A stretch of 64,000 nt of DNA from CAVSEK01 sp963726975 (GCA_963726975.1 CAVSEK010000007.1:1-64000), one strand, 5' to 3'; positions 49,146 to 57,847 are shown, numbered from the stretch's first letter. The notes: a model not told the origin generated them from the sequence alone. Program-made: numbers and translations.

Positions 49146-49859
49146 TCAGGAGTCCTGCTCGTCGGGGTAGCGGGGCGCGGTCTCGCCGCGCTCGGTGGCG
49201 AGCTCGAAGCCGGCGAGCGTCGCCGGGCCGGCCTGCACGCCCTCGGTCGCGAGGCCGTCGGGGAAGCCGGCGAGCACGCGCGACATCTCCGTGAAGGTGC
49301 ACTGCCGGTCCGGCCCGCGGGTCGGCGCGACCGGCTCGCCGGCGCGCAGCCGGTCGACGAGCTCGACCGTCTTCTCCGGGGTCATGTCGTCGTGGAACTC
49401 CCAGTTGACCATCACCACGGGGGCGTAGTCGCAGGCGGCGTTGCACTCGATGTGCTCGAGGCTGATGGTGCCGTCCTCGCTGGTCTGGTCGTGCCTGAGC
49501 CCGGTGTGCTCGCTGACGGCGGCGAGGATCTCGTCGCCGCCGAGCACCGCGCACAGGGTGTTGGTGCACACCCCGACGTGGTAGGTGCCGGCCGGCCGGC
49601 GGCGGTACATCGTGTAGAAGGTCGCGACCGCCCCGACCTCGGCCTTGGTCAGGCCGAGCACCTCCGAGCACAGCCCGATGCCGTCCGGGCTGACGTAGCC
49701 CTGCACGGACTGCACCAGGTGCAGCATCGGCAGCAGCGCCGAGCGCGACTGCGGGTAGCGCCCGACGATCTCCCGGGCCTCGGCCCAGGTCGTCTCGGTC
49801 AGCGGCGGCACGCTGCTGCGGTCCACCGGCGGCTGCAGGTCCAGGTCGACGGACGCCAT
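49146..49859 (-). CDS. nuoE: NADH-quinone oxidoreductase subunit E
   Basis: 237 residues, uninterrupted. Thioredoxin-like [2Fe-2S] protein: SALLPMLHLVQSVQGYVSPD, VGAVATFYTMYRRRPAGTYH, then cluster ligands in VCTNTLCAVLGG and HIECNAACDYAPVVMVN. Works with NuoF and NuoG in the NADH module. Actinobacterial C-terminal extension present. Confidence 0.97.
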   Translation of the reverse strand: MASVDLDLQPPVDRSSVPPLTETTWAEAREIVGRYPQSRSALLPMLHLVQSVQGYVSPDGIGLCSEVLGLTKAEVGAVATFYTMYRRRPAGTYHVGVCTNTLCAVLGGDEILAAVSEHTGLRHDQTSEDGTISLEHIECNAACDYAPVVMVNWEFHDDMTPEKTVELVDRLRAGEPVAPTRGPDRQCTFTEMSRVLAGFPDGLATEGVQAGPATLAGFELATERGETAPRYPDEQDS

Positions 49860-49887
49860 CAGCGGGCGGTCCCCTTCGTGTGCGACC

Positions 49888-51237
49888 TCATCGGTCGACG
49901 CCTCCCATGACGGGGTCGAGCGTCGCGACGGCGACGATCGAGTCGGAGAGCAGGCCGCCCTCGCACGTGGCGGACAGCGCCTGCAGGTTGACGAAGCTCG
50001 GGTCCCGGACGTGGGCGCGGTACGGCCGGGTGCCGCCGTCGCTCACCAGGTGCACGCCGAGCTCTCCCCGCGGGGACTCGATCGGCACGTACACCTGCCC
50101 GGGCGGGACCCGGAAGCCCTCGGTGACGAGCTTGAAGTGGTGGATGAGCGCCTCCATCGAGGTGCCCATGATCTTCTTCACGTGGTCGAGCGACTGGCCC
50201 ATGCCGTCCGCGCCGAGCGCGAGCTGCGCCGGCCAGGCGATCTTGGTGTCGGCGACCATGACCGGGCCCGGCTCGAGCCGGTCCAGGCACTGCTCGATGA
50301 TCTTGAGCGACTCGCGGACCTCGCGCATGCGGACCCGGAAGCGGCTCCAGCCGTCGCCGCCGGTCTCCACGGGCACGTCGAAGTCGTACGTCTCGTAGCC
50401 CAGGTAGGGCTCGACCTTGCGCAGGTCCCACGGCAGGCCGGCAGCCCGCAGCAGCGGGCCGGTGACGCCGAGCGCCACGCAGCCCTGCGCGTCGAGGACG
50501 GCCACGCCCTGCAGGCGCTGCTGCCAGATCGGGTTGCCGGTGAGCAGGTCGTCGTAGCCCGGCAGGTTCTGGTCGAAGCTCACGAGCATCTCGCGGATCT
50601 TCTCGACCGTGCCGGGCGGCAGGTCCTGCGCGACGCCGCCGGGACGGACGTACGCGTGGTTCATCCGCAGCCCGGTGACCATCTCGAAGATGTCGAGGAT
50701 CATCTCGCCCTCGCGCAGCCCGTTGAGCATCGCGGTGAGCGCGCCGAGCTCCAGGCCCATCGTCGCGAGCCCGACGAGGTGCGAGCGGATGCGGTTGAGC
50801 TCCATCATCATCACGCGGATGACCTGGGCGCGCTGCGGCACCTCGATGCCGAGCAGCTTCTCGACGCCCAGGCAGTACGCCGTCTCGTTGAACAGCGGCG
50901 CGAGGTAGTCCATGCGGGTGACGAAGGTCGTCCCCTGCACCCAGTTGCGGTACTCCATGTTCTTCTCGATGCCGGTGTGCAGGTAGCCGATCACCGTGCT
51001 CGCGCTGGTGACCGTCTCCCCCTCCAGCTCGAGGACGATCCGGAGCACGCCGTGGGTCGACGGGTGCTGCGGACCCATGTTGACGACCATGTGCTGCTCG
51101 TCGTCACCGCCGCCGGTGAGCAGGGTGTCCCAGTCGCCACCGGTGACGGTGTAGACGGTGCCCTCGGTGGTCTCGCGCTGCCCCGCGGCGTACGGGTCGC
51201 TGTCGGCGGTCGCGCCGGGGACGTCGGTGGTGGTCAC
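49888..51237 (-). CDS. nuoD: NADH-quinone oxidoreductase subunit D
   Basis: 449 residues from GTG 51237 overlapping the nuoC stop (GTGA). Signatures: VVNMGPQHPSTHGVLRIVLE, GYLHTGIEKNMEYRNWVQG, RSHLVGLATMGLELGALTAM, AYVRPGGVAQDLPPG, and C-terminal SFVNLQALSATCEGGLLSDS with VATLDPVMGGVDR. Related to NiFe-hydrogenase large subunits and lines the quinone site. Uninterrupted. Confidence 0.98.
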   Translation of the reverse strand: MTTTDVPGATADSDPYAAGQRETTEGTVYTVTGGDWDTLLTGGGDDEQHMVVNMGPQHPSTHGVLRIVLELEGETVTSASTVIGYLHTGIEKNMEYRNWVQGTTFVTRMDYLAPLFNETAYCLGVEKLLGIEVPQRAQVIRVMMMELNRIRSHLVGLATMGLELGALTAMLNGLREGEMILDIFEMVTGLRMNHAYVRPGGVAQDLPPGTVEKIREMLVSFDQNLPGYDDLLTGNPIWQQRLQGVAVLDAQGCVALGVTGPLLRAAGLPWDLRKVEPYLGYETYDFDVPVETGGDGWSRFRVRMREVRESLKIIEQCLDRLEPGPVMVADTKIAWPAQLALGADGMGQSLDHVKKIMGTSMEALIHHFKLVTEGFRVPPGQVYVPIESPRGELGVHLVSDGGTRPYRAHVRDPSFVNLQALSATCEGGLLSDSIVAVATLDPVMGGVDR

Positions 51238-52016
51238 GCGTACGCCCTCCTCTCGTCCGGGGGCGGCACCTGCGCGCCCTTGTACTCCACGGGCACGCCG
51301 CCGAGCGGGTAGTCCTTGCGCTGCGGGTGGCCCTGCCAGTCGTCCGGCATGAAGATCCGGGTCAGCGCCGGGTGGCCGTCGAAGACGACGCCGAAGAAGT
51401 CCCAGGTCTCGCGCTCGTGGAAGTCGGCGGTCGGGTAGACGCGGGTGACGCTCGCGACGTGCGGGTCCTCGACGGTCACGGCCGTCTCCAGGCGCAGCCG
51501 GCGCCGGTAGGTCATCGACGTGAGGTGGTAGACGACGTGCAGCCGCTCGGGCGAGCTGGGGTAGTCGACGCCCGACAGGCTGGACAGCAGCTCGAAGCGC
51601 AGGTCGGCCGCGTCGCGCAGCGCCTGAGCCACCTCGGCGACCCGCTCCGGCCGCACGTGCAGCGTCAGCTCGCCGCGGTCGACGACGACCCGGGTGACGG
51701 CGTCGTCGAAGCCGGCGTACGCCTCCTGCAGCGCGTCGACGGCCTCGTCGAACCACGAGCCGTAGGGCCGGGGGCTGGACGCCGCGACCGCCGGGCGGCG
51801 CACCAGCCCGCCGAAGCCGGAGGTGTCGCCCCCGAAGGTGGCGCCGAACATGTCGCTGGTCTGCCGCGGCTCGGCGGCCGCGGGGGTGACGGCCGACGGG
51901 CGGGAGGCGGCCGGGTCGAGCAGCGCCTTGGGGGGGGGGGGGGCGGCGGTGGGGGCGGCGGTGGGGGCGGCGGTGGGGGCGGCGGTGCGGGCGTCGTCGC
52001 GGGAGGGGCCGGTCAC
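51234..52016 (-). CDS. nuoC: NADH-quinone oxidoreductase subunit C
   Basis: 260 residues from GTG 52016 overlapping the nuoB stop (GTGA). The N-terminal 90 residues are a low-complexity linker with four APTA units and a Pro run encoded by a 14-nt C-tract (G14 on the plus strand). The 30-kDa-subunit domain follows: FELLSSLSGVDYPSSPERLH, TADFHERETWDFFGVVFDGH, PALTRIFMPDDWQGHPQRKD. Peripheral-arm subunit. The frame stays open through the homopolymer in this assembly. Confidence 0.96.
   Translation of the reverse strand: MTGPSRDDARTAAPTAAPTAAPTAAPPPPKALLDPAASRPSAVTPAAAEPRQTSDMFGATFGGDTSGFGGLVRRPAVAASSPRPYGSWFDEAVDALQEAYAGFDDAVTRVVVDRGELTLHVRPERVAEVAQALRDAADLRFELLSSLSGVDYPSSPERLHVVYHLTSMTYRRRLRLETAVTVEDPHVASVTRVYPTADFHERETWDFFGVVFDGHPALTRIFMPDDWQGHPQRKDYPLGGVPVEYKGAQVPPPDERRAYA
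51930..51991. repeat. 14-nt poly-G tract followed by 12-bp tandem repeat, inside nuoC
   Basis: Positions 51930-51943 are 14 consecutive G on the plus strand, directly followed by four units of GCGGTGGGGGCG type. Encodes the Pro run and APTA repeats of NuoC. A homopolymer this long inside a gene is a likely site of slippage or sequencing error. Confidence 0.95.
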
Positions 52017-52618
52017 TGCTGGGCCCCGCGCATGAGCTCGGTCTTCAGCGCCTGGCGGTGCGCCTTCTTGCCCTCCTTGGTGAACCGCTGGCTGCTCGCG
52101 ACGAGCTCGCGCGGCTGGTAGCCGGGCAGCTCGCGGCGACGGGCGTTGACGCCGAGCGGCTCGTCCATGATCTTGTCGTGCAGCTTGAGGATCGCGTCGA
52201 TGAGCATCTCGGGCCGCGGCGGGCAGCCCGGCAGGTACATGTCGACGGGCACGACGTGGTCGACGCCCTGCACGATCGCGTAGTTGTTGAACATGCCGCC
52301 GCTGCTGGCGCAGACGCCCATGGCGATGACCCACTTGGGCTCGGGCATCTGGTCGTAGATCTGCCGCAGCACGGGCGCCATCTTCTGGCTCACCCGGCCG
52401 GCGACGATCATGAGGTCGGCCTGCCGCGGCGAGGGCCGGAAGACCTCCATGCCGAAGCGCGCCATGTCGTAGCGCCCGCCGCCGGCGGCCATCATCTCGA
52501 TGGCGCAGCAGGCCAGGCCGAACGTGGCCGGCCACAGCGAGGACTTGCGCGACCAGTTGACCACCTTCTCGACGCTGGTCAGCAGCACCCCTGCGGGCAG
52601 CTTCTCCTCGAGCCCCAT
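52013..52618 (-). CDS. nuoB: NADH-quinone oxidoreductase subunit B
   Basis: 201 residues, uninterrupted. N2-cluster ligands: WPATFGLACCAIEMMAAGGG, AMGVCASSGGMFNNYAIVQG, YLPGCPPRPEMLIDAILKLH; also ARFGMEVFRPSPRQADLMIV. Carries the terminal iron-sulphur cluster at the quinone site. 19 bp after nuoA. Confidence 0.98.
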   Translation of the reverse strand: MGLEEKLPAGVLLTSVEKVVNWSRKSSLWPATFGLACCAIEMMAAGGGRYDMARFGMEVFRPSPRQADLMIVAGRVSQKMAPVLRQIYDQMPEPKWVIAMGVCASSGGMFNNYAIVQGVDHVVPVDMYLPGCPPRPEMLIDAILKLHDKIMDEPLGVNARRRELPGYQPRELVASSQRFTKEGKKAHRQALKTELMRGAQQ

Positions 52619-52637
52619 GCGGTGCCTCCCTCTCCCT

Positions 52638-53000
52638 CTAGTCCCACTCGAGCCCGCCGCGACGCCAGACGTAGGCGTACGCGACGAACACCGTGCCGAT
52701 GAACAGGACCATCTCCACGAGCCCGAACACGCCCAGCTGGCCGAACGCGACGGCCCACGGGTAGAGGAAGATGATCTCGATGTCGAAGACGATGAAGAGC
52801 ATGGCCGTCAGGTAGAACTTCACCGGGAAGCGGCCGCCGCCGACGGGCTGCGGGGTCGGCTCGATGCCGCACTCGTAGGCGTCGTACTTGGCGCGGTTGT
52901 AGCGCTTCGGACCGGTGAACGTCGCGGCCCCGACCGACAGCCCCGCGAAGCCGAGGGCGAGCACGAACAGCACGACGATCGGCAGGTAGTTCTGCAGCAC
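52638..53000 (-). CDS. nuoA: NADH-quinone oxidoreductase subunit A
   Basis: 120 residues, three helices, uninterrupted. Family motif KYDAYECGIEPTPQPVGGGR and FYLTAMLFIVFDIEIIFLYP with the conserved acidic residues. First gene of the complete nuoA-N series on the minus strand, 119 bp after the flavoprotein gene. Confidence 0.98.
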   Translation of the reverse strand: MLQNYLPIVVLFVLALGFAGLSVGAATFTGPKRYNRAKYDAYECGIEPTPQPVGGGRFPVKFYLTAMLFIVFDIEIIFLYPWAVAFGQLGVFGLVEMVLFIGTVFVAYAYVWRRGGLEWD

Positions 53001-53119
53001 GAGGCGTGTCCTTGTCGGGTTCAGCGGGAGGTGCGGGCAGGCAGGCGGTGCCGCAGGCGGGCGACGGCAAGACTACGTGCGGACGGCCGGGTCCCGCGCC
53101 GCGGGGCGGGAGGCGGGAC

Positions 53120-54370
53120 TCAGGCCGCGGGCGCGAGCCGGGACAGGCCGTTGACGACGCGGTCCAGGGCGTCGCCGCCGCGCGGGTCGGTGAGGTTGGC
53201 GAGCAGCTTGAGGGTGAACTTCATGAGCAGCGGCCGGGGCAGCCCGTGGCGGGTCGCCAGGCGCATGACCTCGGGGTGGCCGATGAGGTGCACGAAGACC
53301 CGGCCGACGGTGTAGTAGCCGCCGTAGCGCGCCTTGAGCGCCGCCGGGTAGCCGGCCAGCACCCGCTCGCGCTGCGGGCCCTCGGGCCGGGCGAGCGCCT
53401 GCACGGCACTCTCGGCGGCCAGCCGCCCGGTCTCCATGGCGTAGGCGATGCCCTCGCCGTTGAACGGGTTGACCGCGCCGCCGGCGTCGCCGACGAGCAG
53501 CAGCCCGTCGCGGTAGTGCGGCTGGCGGTTGAACCCCATCGGCAGCGCCCCGCCGCGCACGGGGCCCGTCGCGTACGGCTCGCTGAACTGCCACTCCTCG
53601 GGCATCGCCCGGGTCCAGCTGGCGAGCAGCTCCTTGTAGTCGGTCTTCTGCCAGGCCTTGGTGGTGTTGAGGATGCCCAGGCCGACGTTGCTCGTGCCGT
53701 CGCCGACGCCGAACACCCAGCCGTAGCCGGGCAGCAGGTCGCCGCTCTCGGTGCGCAGCTCCAGCCAGCTCTCGAGCATGTCGTCGTGCGTGCGGGGGCT
53801 GGTGAAGTAGCGGCGGACGGCGACGCCCATCGGGCGGTCGTCGCGCTTCTCGATACCGGCCGCCAGCGCCAGCCGGGCGCTGACGCCGTCGGCAGCGACC
53901 ACGAGCGGGGCGCGGTAGGTGGTGGGGGTCTTGTCGGGCCCGACCTTCGCGGTCACCCCGGCGATGCGGCCGGCGTCGTCGAGGACCGGGCCGGTGACCG
54001 TCGTGAGCTCCTGCAGCCGGGCGCCGGCACCCTGCGCGTGGCGCACGAGCAGCTCGTCGAAGTCCAGCCGGGGACGCACCAGGCCGTACGGCGGGAAGCT
54101 CGCCAGCTCCGGCCACGGCAGCTCGAGGCGGTGGCCGCCGCCGTAGATGCGCAGGCCGCGGTTGCGGATGAAGCCGTTGGCCTCGCTGGTGTCGATGCCC
54201 ATGTCGACGAGGGTCTTGACCGCGCGCGGGGTGAGGCCGTCGCCGCAGACCTTCTCGCGGGGGAAGCTGGTCTTCTCCAGCAGCAGCACGTCGAGGCCGG
54301 ACTGGGCGAGCGCGTGCGCGGTGGCGGCGCCGCCGGGTCCGGCCCCGACGACCAGGACGTCGGCGTCCAT
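53120..54370 (-). CDS. Geranylgeranyl reductase family FAD-dependent oxidoreductase
   Basis: 416 residues from ATG 54370, preceded by GGAGGG. FAD-binding Rossmann motif DVLVVGAGPGGAATAHALAQ at the N-terminus, the second motif APLVVAADGVSARLALAAGI, and the GD motif LLLVGDAGGAVNPFNGEGIA. Belongs to the GGR family that saturates isoprenoid double bonds; in actinobacteria the homologue MenJ reduces one double bond of the menaquinone side chain. Between menG and nuoA, which supports a menaquinone-modifying role. Uninterrupted. Confidence 0.93.
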   Translation of the reverse strand: MDADVLVVGAGPGGAATAHALAQSGLDVLLLEKTSFPREKVCGDGLTPRAVKTLVDMGIDTSEANGFIRNRGLRIYGGGHRLELPWPELASFPPYGLVRPRLDFDELLVRHAQGAGARLQELTTVTGPVLDDAGRIAGVTAKVGPDKTPTTYRAPLVVAADGVSARLALAAGIEKRDDRPMGVAVRRYFTSPRTHDDMLESWLELRTESGDLLPGYGWVFGVGDGTSNVGLGILNTTKAWQKTDYKELLASWTRAMPEEWQFSEPYATGPVRGGALPMGFNRQPHYRDGLLLVGDAGGAVNPFNGEGIAYAMETGRLAAESAVQALARPEGPQRERVLAGYPAALKARYGGYYTVGRVFVHLIGHPEVMRLATRHGLPRPLLMKFTLKLLANLTDPRGGDALDRVVNGLSRLAPAA

Positions 54371-54456
54371 CGCGGGCCCTCCGGGGCTTGTGAAGACGTG
54401 CACGAGCGGTACCTGCCGAGTGTAGGGCGGTCGTGCGGCGTCGGCAGGTCGGGCGC

Positions 54457-55155
54457 TCAGGCCGGCCGGACGGCCCGGTGCAGCGCGACGATGCCGCCGG
54501 TGAGGTCGCGCCAGGCGACGCCCGTCCAGCCCGCGACGGCGAGGTCGGCGGCCAGCTCGGGCTGCGGCGGCCAGGCCCGGATCGACTCGGCGAGGTAGAC
54601 GTACGCCGCGGGGTCGCTGCTCACGCGGGTGGCGACGGCGGGCAGCGCCCTCATGAGGTAGTTGACGTAGACGGTGCGGAACGGCGCCCACGTCGGGTGG
54701 CTGAACTCGCAGACCACCAGGCGCCCGCCGGGTCGGGTGACCCGCAGCAGCTCGCGCAGCGCGAGGTCGGGGTCGGCGGTGTTGCGCAGCCCGAACGAGA
54801 TCGTCACCGCGTCGAAGGCGCCGTCGCGGAACGGCAGCCGCAGCGCGTCGCCGGCGACGAGCTCGACGCCCTCGTGGTGCGCCCGCTGGCCGACGCGCAG
54901 CATGCCCAGGGAGAAGTCGCAGCCGACGACGTCGGCGCCGGTGCGGGCCAGCGCGGCCGAGCTCGTCGCGGTGCCGGCGGCCAGGTCGAGCACCCGCTCC
55001 CCGGGGCGCAGGTCGAGCGCGTCGCCGACGGCGCGGCGCCAGCCCCGGTCCTGCCCGAGCGAGAGCACGGTGTTGGTGAGGTCGTAGCGGGCCGCGACCT
55101 CGTCGAACATCGCCGCGACCTCGGCGGGGTCCTTGTCCAGGTCAGCCCTCGTCAT
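54457..55155 (-). CDS. menG: Demethylmenaquinone methyltransferase
   Basis: 232 residues from ATG 55155. UbiE/MenG family: PAEVAAMFDEVAARYDLTNT, the SAM-binding motif LRPGERVLDLAAGTATSS, GCDFSLGMLRVGQ, DAVTISFGLRNTADPDLALR and TRPGGRLVVCEFSHPTW. Performs the last step of menaquinone synthesis. Divergent from the small repeat-peptide gene (129 bp between them). Uninterrupted. Confidence 0.95.
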   Translation of the reverse strand: MTRADLDKDPAEVAAMFDEVAARYDLTNTVLSLGQDRGWRRAVGDALDLRPGERVLDLAAGTATSSAALARTGADVVGCDFSLGMLRVGQRAHHEGVELVAGDALRLPFRDGAFDAVTISFGLRNTADPDLALRELLRVTRPGGRLVVCEFSHPTWAPFRTVYVNYLMRALPAVATRVSSDPAAYVYLAESIRAWPPQPELAADLAVAGWTGVAWRDLTGGIVALHRAVRPA

Positions 55156-55284
55156 GGGCCCATCCTCCCCCCTGCCGGTCGCGGCCGCCGTACGTGCCCG
55201 TGCTTGCGCGCCCGGCAGCGGGGAACGTGCCCGGCAGGGCGGCAGCCGCCACCCGAGCGACCACCCCGACCCGAGGAGACCTGC

Positions 55285-55512
55285 GTGACGCTGCGCGACG
55301 AGGACATGACCACCACGACCAACACCGCCCCGGGCGGCGACGCCGACCAGGGCGACAGCGACACCACGCAGGTCGACCCCTCGGGCTCGGACCCGGCCGG
55401 CTCGGACCCGGCGGGCGGCAGCGGCGGCGACGCCGACTCCGGCGACAGCAACGAGACCCAGGTCGACCCCGCGGGCTCGGACCCGGCCGGCTCGGACCCC
55501 GCCGGGAGCTGA
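55285..55512 (+). CDS. Small acidic peptide with duplicated repeat module, candidate modified-peptide precursor
   Basis: 75 residues from GTG 55285, with GAGGAG 7 nt upstream (an alternative ATG lies 7 codons in). After a short Thr-rich leader come two near-identical modules of about 28 residues: GGDADQGDSDTTQVDPSG then GGDADSGDSNETQVDPAG, each followed by SDPAG pentapeptide units. Very rich in Asp, Gly, Ser, Pro; no Cys, Lys, aromatic residues or membrane segment. I do not recognise a family. Directly upstream, in the same direction, of a JmjC-type oxygenase and a sucrase/ferredoxin-like gene. It could be a ribosomal peptide precursor or just a low-complexity protein. Confidence 0.6.
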   Translation: MTLRDEDMTTTTNTAPGGDADQGDSDTTQVDPSGSDPAGSDPAGGSGGDADSGDSNETQVDPAGSDPAGSDPAGS

Positions 55513-55528
55513 CGCTCCCGACCTGCGC

Positions 55529-55590
55529 GACCAGCACGACCAGCCGACCAGCCCGACCAGCACGACCAGCACGACCAGCACGACCCGCGG
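55529..55590. repeat. 9-bp tandem repeat between peptide and oxygenase genes
   Basis: GACCAGCAC and variants, about six copies, in the 165-bp gap before the JmjC-type gene. The gap also has GC-rich inverted segments but no other coding sequence. Confidence 0.85.
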
Positions 55591-55677
55591 TCCCGGCTCC
55601 CGCCCTGTGCGGGGGGCCGGGGCCGCGCTCGTCGCGCACCGCCCCGTCCCGCCCCGTCCCGCCTGAGCAGGAGCCCC

Positions 55678-56883
55678 GTGAGCTCGCCGAGCCCGAGCGC
55701 CCTCGCGCGCTGCACCGCCGTCCCGCCGGAGGAGTTCGCGAGCGCGCACTGGTCGCGCACGCCGCTGCTGACGCGGGCCGAGGAGCTGCCGGCGCCGTTC
55801 ACCGACCTGCTGTCGGTGCAGGACGTCGACGAGCTCGTCGCCGACCGGGCGCTGCGCACGCCGTTCTTCCGCACGGTCCGCGAGGGCGGCGGGCTGCCGG
55901 CGCCGCTGCGCACCGTCACGGCCGGCAACCGCCGGATCGGCGACCTCGTCGATGCCGACGCGCTGCGGGCCCAGCACGCCGACGGCGCGACGCTCGTGCT
56001 GCAGTCGGTGCACCGCATGCACCCGCCGGTGGCGCGCTTCTGCCGCGAGCTGGCCGCCGAGCTCGGGCACGCGACGCAGTGCAACGCCTACATCACCCCC
56101 GCCGGCGACGCGCAGGGCTTCGACTTCCACCACGACACGCACGACGTCTTCGTCCTGCAGGTCAGCGGGCGCAAGCGCTGGATCGTGCACCAGCCGGTCG
56201 TGCACCTGCCGCTGCCGTCGCAGCCGCAGGCCGGGGGGCACCTCGTGCCCGAGGGCGCCGAGCCGCTGCTCGACGTCGAGCTCGAGGCCGGCGACTGCCT
56301 CTACCTGCCCCGCGGCTACGTCCACGCCGCGCTCACCACCGACGAGCACTCCGTGCACCTGACGGTCGGCGTGCTGTCGACGACCTGGTACGACGTGCTG
56401 TCCGACGCGCTGGCCCTGGCCGCGCAGGAGCCGGGGTTCCGCGACGCGCTGCCGGTGCAGCCGCAGGCCGACCTCGACGACGTCGCGGGGCTGCTGCAGC
56501 GGGCGTCGGCCTGGCTGGCCGGCCTGCCGCCGGAGCAGCTGCGCGACCGGCTCGCCACCCGGCTGTCGCGCGCCGTGCCGCCCGAGCCGGTGGGCCTGCT
56601 CGCCTCCGCCGCGGCGCTCGCTCAGCTGGGTCCGGACACCGCCGTACGCCCGAGGCGCGGCCTGCCCGTGACCCGGACGGGCGGTGAGGCCGAGCAGCTG
56701 CGCTTCGGCGGGCGCACCCTCACCCTGCCGTGCTCGACCGCGGCGGCCCTGGACGTCGCGCTCGCCGGCCCGTGCACCGTCGCCGACCTGGCCGCCGGCG
56801 AGCTCGACGGCGACGACGCGGTGGTGCTGGCCCGGCGGCTGCTCAAGGAGGGCGTGCTCGTCGCCGGGCCGCCGGACCGCTGA
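55678..56883 (+). CDS. JmjC/cupin-4 type Fe(II)/2-oxoglutarate-dependent oxygenase
   Basis: 401 residues from GTG 55678, preceded by AGCAGGAG. The JmjC-type core is clear: YITPAGDAQGFDFHHDTHDV gives the HxD iron-binding pair, FVLQVSGRKRWIVHQPV the following strand, LEAGDCLYLPRGYVHAALT the distal histidine. A C-terminal winged-helix-like region (CTVADLAAGELDGDDAVVLA) resembles that of ROXA/YcfD ribosomal-oxygenase relatives. Such enzymes hydroxylate protein side chains such as Arg, His or Asp. Lies between the repeat peptide and a sucrase/ferredoxin-like gene on the same strand. Target unknown. Confidence 0.88.
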   Translation: MSSPSPSALARCTAVPPEEFASAHWSRTPLLTRAEELPAPFTDLLSVQDVDELVADRALRTPFFRTVREGGGLPAPLRTVTAGNRRIGDLVDADALRAQHADGATLVLQSVHRMHPPVARFCRELAAELGHATQCNAYITPAGDAQGFDFHHDTHDVFVLQVSGRKRWIVHQPVVHLPLPSQPQAGGHLVPEGAEPLLDVELEAGDCLYLPRGYVHAALTTDEHSVHLTVGVLSTTWYDVLSDALALAAQEPGFRDALPVQPQADLDDVAGLLQRASAWLAGLPPEQLRDRLATRLSRAVPPEPVGLLASAAALAQLGPDTAVRPRRGLPVTRTGGEAEQLRFGGRTLTLPCSTAAALDVALAGPCTVADLAAGELDGDDAVVLARRLLKEGVLVAGPPDR

Positions 56884-56920
56884 CCTGCCGGTCCGGCGCG
56901 GCCGCCGTAGCGTGGTCCTG

Positions 56921-57847
56921 ATGGCCCGCCGACCCCGCACCTCGGACGACTGGTGCGCCCCGTCCGCGCAGGCCCGCGAGGAGCCCCTGGCGGCGACCGC
57001 CAGCCGGGTCGAGCGCTGGCTGCTCGTCGAGCACCGCGGCGCGTGGGGCCCGGCGTCGGTGCCGAGCGCGCGGATGGGCGTCGACGTCGCCCGCGCGCTG
57101 GGGCAGACCGCCGCCGCGGCGCGCGCCCGCCTGCTGCTGCTGCGCCGCCCCGCCGGGGTGGTGTGCGACGACGGGCGCTGGGTGTTCGCCGTCGACTCCC
57201 GGCCCGGGTACGAGCGGGTGCTGGCCCGCCACGTCGACTCCGACGAGGAGCTGCTCGCGCTCGACCCGCCGTACGGCGACGGGCCGCCGCCGGACGGCTG
57301 GTCGGTCGTGGGCGACCCGCTGCTGCTCGTGTGCACGCACGGCCGGCACGACCGGTGCTGCGCGACCCGCGGCCGCCCCGTCGCGCAGGCGCTGTCCGCG
57401 GCCCGTCCGGCGCAGACCTGGGAGTGCAGCCACGTCGGCGGTGACCGCTTCGCCGCCAACCTCGTCGTGCTGCCCGAGGGGCTGTACGTCGGGCGGGTCG
57501 ACGCGGACGACGTCGTCGCGCTCGTCGACGACCTCGACGCCGGCCGGCTGCCGGCGGGGCTGGTCCGCGGCCGGTCCAGCCTGCCGCTGCCGACGCAGGC
57601 GGCGCAGGACTTCGCCCGTACGGCCCTGGACCGCTGGGACCGCGACGACCTCGCGCCGGTGGCCCAGGAGCACGCCGGGCCGGACCGGTGGCGCGTGCGC
57701 CTGGGCGGCGCGCCCGAGGTCGAGGTCGTCGTGCGCTACGACCGCACCGGCGACGGCGAGCGCCACGTGCTGACCTGCGGCGCGGAGGAGGCCAAGGTCG
57801 CCGCCGTCTTCCGGCAGGTCGGGCTCGAGGTGCTCAGCGCGGTCTGA
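56921..57847 (+). CDS. Sucrase/ferredoxin-like (thioredoxin-like [2Fe-2S]) family protein
   Basis: 308 residues from ATG 56921. Family signatures: LLVCTHGRHDRCCATRGRPV and WECSHVGGDRFAANLVVLPE, GLYVGRV. Cysteines CTHGRHDRCC are the likely cluster ligands of a thioredoxin-like ferredoxin fold (Suc_Fer-like). Function in bacteria is not established; the name sucrase is historical. It lies 37 bp after the JmjC-type gene on the same strand. As a possible electron donor it could serve the adjacent oxygenase, but that is inference. Confidence 0.88.
   Translation: MARRPRTSDDWCAPSAQAREEPLAATASRVERWLLVEHRGAWGPASVPSARMGVDVARALGQTAAAARARLLLLRRPAGVVCDDGRWVFAVDSRPGYERVLARHVDSDEELLALDPPYGDGPPPDGWSVVGDPLLLVCTHGRHDRCCATRGRPVAQALSAARPAQTWECSHVGGDRFAANLVVLPEGLYVGRVDADDVVALVDDLDAGRLPAGLVRGRSSLPLPTQAAQDFARTALDRWDRDDLAPVAQEHAGPDRWRVRLGGAPEVEVVVRYDRTGDGERHVLTCGAEEAKVAAVFRQVGLEVLSAV

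Noticed and set aside
51930..51991. G-quadruplex-like or origin element at the poly-G tract
   Set aside because: It lies inside nuoC and simply encodes Pro and APTA repeats; a structural role on DNA cannot be supported from sequence alone.
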